Part shown: positions 26,026 through 32,064 of the stretch, in pieces
Position numbering within the stretch: position 1 is the stretch's first letter
Layout: every line of letters starts with the position of its first letter
DNA from: Xanthobacteraceae bacterium
GTDB taxonomy: Bacteria > Pseudomonadota > Alphaproteobacteria > Rhizobiales > Xanthobacteraceae
Direction of reading: 5' to 3'
DNA: 32,064 bases
NCBI GenBank assembly: GCA_030039655.1
Contig: JASHVC010000659.1
Span: forward strand, 1 to 32,064
Position numbers and translations under genes: made by a program
The notes under the pieces: generated by a model
What the model was told of the DNA's origin: nothing
The model's input: only the letters and a program-made list of their open reading frames with translations
Database searches by the model: none

Positions 26026-26259
26026 GATACACCCCTGCGCTGCAGCACAGTGGTCCCTGATATTTGCGCAAGCACCTAGGTCTCGGGCTGCAGCACCGCT
26101 AGCTCACATCAACCTGCGCTCGGCCGGCGCCAATTGTGGCGAAGGCCGATTTTGGTGGAAGCGCCTCGTGTCTACCCCGAGCTTGGGGGCAGGGGCCAAG
26201 CCTTGGTCGCAGCACTGGTGCTCCTGTCAATCCGTCGTCAATGGCGACCGAGTAATTCC

Positions 26260-26451
26260 TCAACCGGATTCGTCTAATTTCAAATCGTGACCGAACTGCA
26301 GCGTTCCTTCGCTATCCTTATGATGCGTGGCGCTGATTTGGACGACGGCCACTATTGCTAACGCGACAATTGCGGCGCCAGCCGACGCGACCAGAGGCCG
26401 CAGCAGGACGCGTTTGCCTTGATCCAGTGCCGCTCCAAGGACTCTCGTCAA
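26260..26451 (-). CDS. Possible small single-pass membrane protein
   Basis: This 63-codon frame opens with a TTG preceded by GAGAG and encodes one strong transmembrane segment (VASAGAAIVALAIVAVVQI, about residues 21-39) with basic residues before it and a short polar tail. It lies 47 bp after the phosphatase gene and 284 bp ahead of the kinase gene on the same strand, in a spot where a small accessory membrane protein is plausible. No family is recognised, and the TTG start weakens the case. Confidence 0.38.
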   Translation of the reverse strand: MTRVLGAALDQGKRVLLRPLVASAGAAIVALAIVAVVQISATHHKDSEGTLQFGHDLKLDESG

Positions 26452-26498
26452 CTCTCGCGATCAGGTAGTGTTAACGGGGGCCCGATGTGAAAACGGCG

Positions 26499-27374
26499 CT
26501 ATTTTGAGGGGGGAATAAAGCTCATGCGATCACTTTCAAGGATAAGACATGTAAGTCGACCGGTGGCGTAGGCGCCAGTGTCGATGTTGATGCGGTTGGT
26601 GCGGATGTCCGGTCTCACTACGGGTGTGTGCCCGTGAACGATCACTTTCTCATGGGCGCCCTCGTGAAGCAAAAAATCGTCTCGGATCGATAGCAGGTCC
26701 TCTTGCGCCTGCCTGGAAATCGGGATGCCCGGTCTCACACCAGCATGAACGAAGAAAAAGTCGCCGCAGGTAAACGAGAGCGCCAAGCTGTTGAGGAAAA
26801 GGCGGTGTAATTCCGGGAGATCCCGATTGAGGCCCGACGAGAGCGCGTTACTCTCCGCCTCGTCCGGTTTCAGCGATGGCGCAAAGCCATAGGAAAGCAA
26901 GGTGTCGAGACCGCCGTAACGGCGCCATTCATCCAAAATCGGCGGATTTTTCAAAAACTCAACAAGATATCCCTCGTGATTTCCCTTGAGACACACCGCG
27001 GGGTACTGGCGCCGACGGGCAATCAACAAGTCAAGTACCTCCCGCGACTGCGGACCACGGTCGACATAATCGCCGAGGAAGACATGGATCGCCTTCTCGG
27101 CCGATAAATCGGCAATGCTGGCGTCGATCCGTTCAAACATTTCGGCGAGCAGGTCGGCGCGGCCGTGGATATCACCAATCGCGTAGACCCGCACTCCCTC
27201 CGGCACTCGGGCCGTACGCAGGAGCTGCGATCGCCGTTTACGCCTGAAAAACACGTCAGAGCCAAACGGACGTTGAGGAATTGCGCATATCGCAATGCTC
27301 TTTGAGCGCGAACTTTCGGTACGTCTCGCACAATGCAGTTTTTGCCGCGAAGCACGAAGGTTGGTGTCCGGCAC
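26499..27374 (-). CDS. PPP-family metallophosphatase (serine/threonine phosphatase-like)
   Basis: The 291-residue product carries the complete metallophosphatase motif set: GDIHGR (67-72, Asp68/His70), GDYVDRG (101-107), GNHE (131-134), then HAGVRPGI and VHGHTPV with the two later metal-binding histidines. It matches bacterial PrpA/ApaH-like phosphatases, which use two metal ions to hydrolyse phosphoserine, phosphothreonine, phosphotyrosine or dinucleotide substrates. The first 55 residues are basic and unlike the family; the GTG at 27374 is the outermost start, and GTG codons near residue 57 are alternatives. The gene lies 18 bp after the O-antigen-ligase-like gene and upstream of the tyrosine-kinase gene, so dephosphorylation of the kinase is a plausible role. 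Confidence 0.9.
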   Translation of the reverse strand: MPDTNLRASRQKLHCARRTESSRSKSIAICAIPQRPFGSDVFFRRKRRSQLLRTARVPEGVRVYAIGDIHGRADLLAEMFERIDASIADLSAEKAIHVFLGDYVDRGPQSREVLDLLIARRRQYPAVCLKGNHEGYLVEFLKNPPILDEWRRYGGLDTLLSYGFAPSLKPDEAESNALSSGLNRDLPELHRLFLNSLALSFTCGDFFFVHAGVRPGIPISRQAQEDLLSIRDDFLLHEGAHEKVIVHGHTPVVRPDIRTNRINIDTGAYATGRLTCLILESDRMSFIPPSK

Positions 27375-27392
27375 ATCCCGCTCGGTGCCGAG

Positions 27393-28700
27393 TCACTGAA
27401 CCGTCCTACTGCGGCTCTGTGCAACAGCCAAGCCAAGCACGGTGGCAACGAGGATTAAGGCAGACGTCGCGAAAAGTCCCGGATTACCGAATGCCAAAAT
27501 TAATAGTGCCACCACCGTGCTAGCACCGGCGGCGGCGTAAAAAGAGTCCCGACCCCGGCTCATAGCCGCGCGCAGCAGCATTCCGGCGAAGGCCACGGCA
27601 GCGACAGCCCCCGCCCATAGGAGCGGCCGACCCCATTCCACGGCGATCTCTGCGGCCGCTGTGGGCGGCTGCAGATCGCTCACTGGGTCGTTCGGCTCTC
27701 GATAGATCGACACCAACGCGTGGTAGGTTCCTGCACCTGTTCCGATCCACCTGCTGGCAGTCAGCATGCGCTCCGTAATCGCGCTCGACGGCGATGGGGG
27801 CGGGGCAAATCTCACGGTGAAATCAGCGCGACCTTCGCTCATGGTATCTGCGACGATCCAGATCGCGATCGCGCACCCACCCAACGCTACGGCGAGGCCG
27901 CCCCACCCTCGCAATCCCAGTCGACGAACGAAGACAATTCCGAGGAGCGTGGCCAAGCCGGCAGCGGCTGCCAATAGCGTGTTCCCCACATCGCTCAAGG
28001 CGATGGCTCCAGCACATACAGCGAACATGCCACAGCTAACCAGGACGCTAGACGCTAATCTGTGGGCCGAGCGGTCGTCTTCAGCTTGGCGGGTTTCAAA
28101 GCGTTCATAGGTGCGGACCACGCACGCGGCAGCAAGGATGATCCCGAGTACAGCAGCGTTTAGGGCTCCGCCCCGCTCAACAAGGTCGTGTTGCTTATCG
28201 AGCCAGGCGAGCCCAAGAACGTCATTGGTTATCAGGAGGAGCCCTATCACCGCAGTGACTGCGGTCGCTGCAAACAGCACCTTTTCGGCACGCTGCCGGT
28301 CCACCGCGATGGTGCAAGTAAGGAGCAAAACACCCAGCCAAGCGAAATAGCGGCACAGGCTGAGCAGGGTCGAACCCGTATCGACACTGATGCTGCCCGT
28401 GAGCGATTGACCGAGCGCTGTTGCCGCACTTTGCCAGATCGAATTGGACAACCGCGAAGTGATCGGCAACGGCACGACCTGGAAAGCCATAAGGATCGGC
28501 GGCACCGCAGCCCAGATCGCGATTCCGGGTATCAGGAGACGGAGTGGCGGCACCTCGTTAGGTCTGAGACCCTTGGCGGCGATCACCAGCGCGAGGGCCA
28601 ACAAAGCGAACTCCACCCCAAGCGTCAGCGGGCCGTCGAGGGTGAGAACGACCGGCGCCATTCCGATCAGCGCGACCAGAAATAGCCAAGCAGGCAGCAC
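27393..28700 (-). CDS. O-antigen-ligase-fold membrane protein
   Basis: The 435-residue product is mostly transmembrane (about ten or more helices). RYFAWLGVLLLTCTIAVDRQRAEKVLFA follows the early helices (the key part is FAWLGV), and the main periplasmic loop has SRWIGTGAGTYHAL (about 316-329) followed by AVEWGRPLLWAG, the layout of O-antigen ligases and EPS polymerases. The His-x-His-Asn segment normally found between them is absent; the matching stretch reads QPPTAAAEI. GTG 28700 with GAGG 5 bases upstream is the start. It lies between the helical-repeat-like gene and the phosphatase gene in one minus-strand unit. It may polymerise or ligate the glycan; the missing His leaves activity open. 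Confidence 0.82.
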   Translation of the reverse strand: MLPAWLFLVALIGMAPVVLTLDGPLTLGVEFALLALALVIAAKGLRPNEVPPLRLLIPGIAIWAAVPPILMAFQVVPLPITSRLSNSIWQSAATALGQSLTGSISVDTGSTLLSLCRYFAWLGVLLLTCTIAVDRQRAEKVLFAATAVTAVIGLLLITNDVLGLAWLDKQHDLVERGGALNAAVLGIILAAACVVRTYERFETRQAEDDRSAHRLASSVLVSCGMFAVCAGAIALSDVGNTLLAAAAGLATLLGIVFVRRLGLRGWGGLAVALGGCAIAIWIVADTMSEGRADFTVRFAPPPSPSSAITERMLTASRWIGTGAGTYHALVSIYREPNDPVSDLQPPTAAAEIAVEWGRPLLWAGAVAAVAFAGMLLRAAMSRGRDSFYAAAGASTVVALLILAFGNPGLFATSALILVATVLGLAVAQSRSRTVQ

Positions 28701-28833
28701 AATGCCTCGTTTAGTGATTGGGATGCCCGGAGGATGCCCGCGGCAACCGACCAGCGCAAGGTGGTCCAGTCAAGCCGCCTGGCCGCAAGATCAGTCGGTG
28801 GCCGCAAATGTCCAACCTTTCGCGGGGGGACTA

Positions 28834-29532
28834 CTAGCGGGCAGGGCTTGACGACAAGCTTTGCCCGAAGGCGGGGTCGATTTGGCCGGCCACGTCCTGA
28901 ATAAGATGCCGGGATTGCGGGGTTCCTTGGCTGTAGGCGGACACCAGCGCCGGCCTGAGTTTTGGCCGCGACGTTAACACGGTTTCGACATCGCTGCGAA
29001 ATAGGCGCTCTAACTCCGGGTCAGTCGCGTCGTCAAGGCGAGCTGACATAACCAAGCGGAGCGGAACAAGCGAGTCTTCATGAGGTCCGCTGTAGTAGGC
29101 CATTTTTATGGTCTCGATCGACTTTGGTGCCTCCCATCGATAACGCGACGCGAGGTCGGCGAGCAGAAGCCACACTGAGGGATTTGTTGGCGACAAGCGG
29201 ACCGCACGCATCGCGCTAGTTCGGGCTTCGTCCAGCAGACGAGTCGATGCGCTGGCGGCCCACTCCAAATCTGCAAAGGTAAAGCTTGATTCAGCCCAAA
29301 GTTCGCCCCGCAGCCGGCCAACGCGGGCGGACCACAACGCATCGTCGCGCCGCGAGGCCGCAGCTGCAGCCGCTTCGCGGCTTGTGGGAAGAACCTTCAC
29401 TGAGGTCCGAGGAAGCTCCGCTAGCAACAGCCAGAGCGACGCGGCGCCTAGCATGACGCCATATAGGGACAAACCGAGACGGAACAGCAGTGAGGACCAG
29501 CGGCCTGTTGACGGTTGCGAACCAATCGACAC
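28834..29532 (-). CDS. Membrane-anchored helical-repeat-like protein of unknown function
   Basis: The 232-residue product has one transmembrane helix near residues 17-40 (LGLSLYGVMLGAASLWLLLA) and a long periplasmic part rich in Ala/Leu/Arg helices. Residues 101-131 (AMRAVRLSPTNPSVWLLLADL) resemble a TPR unit, and the rest is probably helical repeats too. GTG 29532 is used, with GGAAAG upstream. It is the first gene after the promoter at 29586-29613 and lies 133 bp before the O-antigen-ligase-like gene. Small TPR-like partners of this kind are common beside EPS polymerase genes, where they may assemble the membrane complex. No named family recognised. Confidence 0.72.
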   Translation of the reverse strand: MSIGSQPSTGRWSSLLFRLGLSLYGVMLGAASLWLLLAELPRTSVKVLPTSREAAAAAASRRDDALWSARVGRLRGELWAESSFTFADLEWAASASTRLLDEARTSAMRAVRLSPTNPSVWLLLADLASRYRWEAPKSIETIKMAYYSGPHEDSLVPLRLVMSARLDDATDPELERLFRSDVETVLTSRPKLRPALVSAYSQGTPQSRHLIQDVAGQIDPAFGQSLSSSPAR

Positions 29533-29585
29533 GGAGGCTACTTTCCGGTGAACCCGTCAAACATGGATCGACTAGGGGCAGGCGA

Positions 29586-29613
29586 AGTATATGAGTTGGC
29601 GCTTTGGCGTCAA
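29586..29613 (-). promoter_or_regulatory. Sigma70-like promoter of the kinase/phosphatase/ligase unit
   Basis: On the minus strand TTGACG (29608-29613) and TATACT (29586-29591) are 16 bases apart, each five of six to consensus. Transcription would start near 29578, leaving a leader of about 46 bases before the GTG at 29532. This is the best promoter match in the window. Confidence 0.6.
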
Positions 29614-30522
29614 ACACCTGGCGCAATCGAAAGGGGACCGGACGTCGCTCACGGCGGAGCCTAAGAAAAATGCGCTAGAACAAACGCAGAGCGCATCGAA
29701 GCGATAGAACAAGTCGTGAATTTCGAAGGTGCGATTGAAGCGTGGCACGTGCGAGCAATGGCCTTTGCAGTTCTGTAAGGCCGAGGCCGAATGAGGCGGT
29801 TGGTGAGACACCTAATTTTGTCAGCGATCCGACACAGTGGTTAGCTGAGATCACTTTTAAGACTTATGACGAATTAGCAAACGTTATAGTGGATTGGCGG
29901 CTTCAGTGCGGACCCCTTTCTAATCTGCCCCGCAATGGACACCGCCTCGACCACGACGAAATGCCGCAATAATTGCCCACAAACGCCGAGTTTGAGTCGT
30001 ATTAAAGTAAATTTAGCAGCTCAAGATGGAACTGGGGTTGCAATTCAGGCATAGCATCGCTAACAAATCGTGAAAATATGGGTGTTTGATGGCGTGCCGA
30101 TTCCGGACTTGGCAGGGTCCGCTGCGGAAAGTTGTCGGCGTAAGTCTAGTAGGTCCCCTGCCGCTGCGGGCGGCGAACTCCGTCGCATGGGGAACCATTC
30201 GGTGTCGCACGCTTTGGCTCGTCGTATCGCAACAAAAAAATATTAGGCAGGAACGCCTCAGTCGGGTGGCGCTGAGCCGACCGGGCCAATTTCATGCGTG
30301 CCGGACGTGTCGGCTTTCGGGAAGCGTCGACGATTCGATTTCTCTGTTGGAAATCGCTTCGCCACTTATCGAAACCGAGCGATTTGCGCCGCGGGGCCCT
30401 CCTAACGCGCACCTCGCGTAGCCAAAGGAACTGCCACTCCAATATCGGCTAATCCTGCGGCGAAGGAACCTTGGGAGCTGAACAGCTCGACTTGAACCAC
30501 GATCTTGTCACGCTGGGACTAA
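29614..30522. other. Long intergenic region, no convincing gene
   Basis: Over 900 bp separate the minus-strand unit from the sugar-transferase gene. The reading frames inside are short and lack protein-like composition; one at 29742-29972 faintly recalls a transposase C-terminus but does not hold up. Base composition is visibly more AT-rich around 29990-30080 and at an A7 run (30234-30240). An inverted repeat, GAGCTG-AA-CAGCTC (30475-30488), lies 34 bp before the transferase start. The length suggests complex regulation of the first committed step of glycan synthesis. Confidence 0.5.
30475..30488 (+). promoter_or_regulatory. Inverted repeat upstream of the sugar-transferase gene
   Basis: GAGCTG and CAGCTC flank AA, giving a 14-bp palindrome 34 bp before the ATG. 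With a 2-base centre it suits a dimeric DNA-binding protein better than an RNA hairpin. No clear promoter boxes surround it. Confidence 0.35.
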
Positions 30523-31377
30523 ATGGAGCGCATGGTGGCGTCCGACTCTGAACCATTGTTCGTCGATACATCGTTCCGGAATCTCGATCGGTCGATCGAG
30601 GATGAAGCACTTGGCGATTTGGGGCACGGGGTCGACGTACGGATAGGTAATCGCGACAGGCCTCGATACTCTTCCCGTGCCACAGGGAATCGCGTTTCTG
30701 CAGTAAGTGGCGCATATCGGGACAGATCCGAGAGTAACGACTATGAATCGCGGGTGTCCCGCCCGGTAGGTGGAGTTGTAAAGCGCATATTTGATGTCGT
30801 CGCCGCTCTCGCGGCCATCACGGCTTTGCTGCCGATGTTCGCAATTGTCTATATCGCTGTATACATGGAATGCCCGGGAGCCGTGCTGTTTCGCCAGCGT
30901 CGCGTCGGCTTTGATGGTCGGGAATTTACTTGCCTCAAATTCCGCACTATGGCCGTCGACGCCGATCGTGCGCTGCAGGAGTATCTAGCGAATAATGAAG
31001 ACGCGCGACGGGAATGGCAGACGACATATAAACTCCGGAACGATCCGCGTATTACCGCGGCTGGAAGAATTCTTCGCCGCTCCAGCGTCGACGAACTGCC
31101 GCAACTCTTCAACGTGCTCGCGGGAGATATGAGCATTGTGGGGCCGCGGCCAATTGTTGCGGACGAGGTCGCTCTGTATCGGGAGCATTTCAACGATTAT
31201 GCCAGCGCCCGGCCAGGCCTGACGGGGTTGTGGCAAGTCAATGGCCGCAACACGACAACGTATCCACAGCGGGTGGCCTACGACGTAGAATACCTGAGCA
31301 ATTGGTCGTTTATTCGCGATGTGCGGATCATACTTGCCACCGTCATGCATATCTGGGAAGGCAACGGCGCCTACTAA
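30523..31377 (+). CDS. Undecaprenyl-phosphate sugar-1-phosphate transferase (initiating glycosyltransferase)
   Basis: The 284-residue product has an 80-residue polar N-terminal region, a membrane helix (IFDVVAALAAITALLPMFAIV, about 89-110 in part) led by the family signature VVKRIFD, and the catalytic domain with FRQRRVGFDG (123-132), KFRTM (139-143), RRSSVDELPQL with Asp190/Glu191, GDMSIVGPRP (201-210) and PGLTGLWQ (231-238). These are the hallmarks of the bacterial sugar transferase family (ExoY/WcaJ/WbaP C-terminal domain). It transfers a hexose-1-phosphate to undecaprenyl phosphate and so starts repeat-unit synthesis for the Wzx/Wzy route. It is short, without the four-helix WbaP extension, like ExoY. 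Galactose, glucose or another sugar is possible. It is preceded by a 990-bp gap and is convergent with the flippase. Confidence 0.94.
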   Translation: MERMVASDSEPLFVDTSFRNLDRSIEDEALGDLGHGVDVRIGNRDRPRYSSRATGNRVSAVSGAYRDRSESNDYESRVSRPVGGVVKRIFDVVAALAAITALLPMFAIVYIAVYMECPGAVLFRQRRVGFDGREFTCLKFRTMAVDADRALQEYLANNEDARREWQTTYKLRNDPRITAAGRILRRSSVDELPQLFNVLAGDMSIVGPRPIVADEVALYREHFNDYASARPGLTGLWQVNGRNTTTYPQRVAYDVEYLSNWSFIRDVRIILATVMHIWEGNGAY

Positions 31378-31441
31378 ATCACGACCTAACCGTCGCTTAC
31401 TGACTGCAAAGTGATGGAACCTCGCGTTGTGTCGGATGATC

Positions 31442-32064
31442 CTATGGACGCGCAAAGAAACTTCCTGCCACACGCGTCCTTATCTCGCCAACGATGCCCG
31501 GATTGGTCAAATAAATAAGCAATGGATACGTCGCGCCACTCCACAGTGTGATCGCGATGATTTCCACCACGTCGTTTACGTGAACGTGCGATAGTCGCAG
31601 GAAAATCATCGCGGATCCGATGGTCACCAGCGAGCACAAGACCGGTAGTTGATAAATTTCGATGACCGTCGCCAGCGTACTGCCAAACGGACGCAGAACG
31701 AAGTAGGTATAAACTGGTGCGAACACAAAACAGAAAACGGCAACGCCCCATGCGACACCCTCGGCGGCTCCGAGCAATGCGCCGACGGTGACGGCCAATA
31801 CGAACCCTGGCAGGGACAATGCCGTCGAGACCAACTGAAAGCGGAACCTGCCATTTGCGCTCGCGAGCGCACTAACGACACACGGCACTAGGTCAAAGGC
31901 GAGCCCAACACTGAGGATCTGCATGGGCACGACCGATCCCATCCACCGGTCTGCAAACAAAAGGTGCAGAAACGGCTTCGCCAATGCGGCCTGAAGGCAC
32001 GAAAGCGGAAGGCCTACAGCAGCTACAATTCGTGAGGCGCTCAGTGCCGCAGTTTCGGCATCGG
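31442..32064 (-). CDS. Wzx-like polysaccharide flippase, N-terminal part outside the window
   Basis: On the minus strand the frame is open from the last base of the window to the TAG at 31442, so 207 codons of the C-terminal part are seen and the TTG at 31984 is not the start. At least five hydrophobic segments are present, with a segment reading LHLLFADRWMGSVVPMQIL, similar to the FG-x-x-W...A/V...Q-I-L region of the lipopolysaccharide/O-unit flippases of the MATE-like superfamily. Such proteins turn undecaprenyl-linked repeat units across the inner membrane. It is convergent with the sugar-transferase gene, 64 bp apart. Together with the polymerases and the ExoP/Wzc-like protein it completes a Wzx/Wzy set; no outer-membrane channel gene is seen in this window. 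Confidence 0.8.
   Translation of the reverse strand, partial: DAETAALSASRIVAAVGLPLSCLQAALAKPFLHLLFADRWMGSVVPMQILSVGLAFDLVPCVVSALASANGRFRFQLVSTALSLPGFVLAVTVGALLGAAEGVAWGVAVFCFVFAPVYTYFVLRPFGSTLATVIEIYQLPVLCSLVTIGSAMIFLRLSHVHVNDVVEIIAITLWSGATYPLLIYLTNPGIVGEIRTRVAGSFFARP

Noticed and set aside
29742..29972. 76-codon plus-strand frame with a KTYDELANVIVDW stretch recalling the end of an IS630-type transposase
   Set aside because: Similarity is limited to a few residues, and no other transposase part or terminal repeat was found.
30234..30240. A7 run as a possible terminator signal
   Set aside because: No GC-rich hairpin is adjacent in either orientation.

Overview
The window looks like part of an alphaproteobacterial chromosome. 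The GC-rich coding, the frequent GTG/TTG starts and the gene families resemble Bradyrhizobium and its relatives, but this is a judgement from style, not a database match. About 26 kb (4.7 kb to the right edge) is one large surface- or exopolysaccharide locus. No rRNA, tRNA, insertion sequence, integrase or CRISPR array was seen.

Left flank (1-4.7 kb): the 3' end of a LigB-type ring-opening dioxygenase gene, a membrane protein fused to a spermidine-synthase-like domain, a small Cys4 putative zinc protein (minus strand), a small secreted Pro/Tyr-rich protein, and a very short membrane-peptide ORF.

Polysaccharide locus, left arm (4.7-11.1 kb): a secreted clan GH-A-like glycoside hydrolase (minus) is divergent from a plus-strand row of a GT4 glycosyltransferase, a GT9 heptosyltransferase-like enzyme, a Wzy-like polymerase and a GT2 glycosyltransferase.

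Middle (11.2-19.3 kb, all minus strand): a Wzm/Wzt ABC polysaccharide exporter with a C-terminal glycan-binding domain on Wzt, an asparagine-synthetase homologue that lacks its glutaminase cysteine, a stand-alone adenylation-carrier-thioesterase protein with a Cys nucleophile, and a SAM methyltransferase. This set reads as export plus chemical decoration of a glycan, and it is the most unusual part of the window.

Right arm (19.8-23.5 kb, plus): three more glycosyltransferases (GT2, GT-B, GT9). Then 23.5-29.5 kb (minus) holds a membrane-anchored helical-repeat-like protein, an O-antigen-ligase-fold protein, a PPP-family metallophosphatase, a possible small membrane protein and an ExoP/Wzc-type chain-length regulator with tyrosine-kinase domain. 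A good sigma70-like promoter precedes the unit, and a second one carrying an inverted repeat in its spacer precedes the kinase gene. A 990-bp gap leads to an initiating sugar-phosphate transferase (plus), and a Wzx-like flippase (minus) runs off the right edge.

The locus thus contains parts of both the Wzx/Wzy/Wzc pathway and the ABC-transporter pathway. Either two glycans are made here, or one is assembled by a mixed route.
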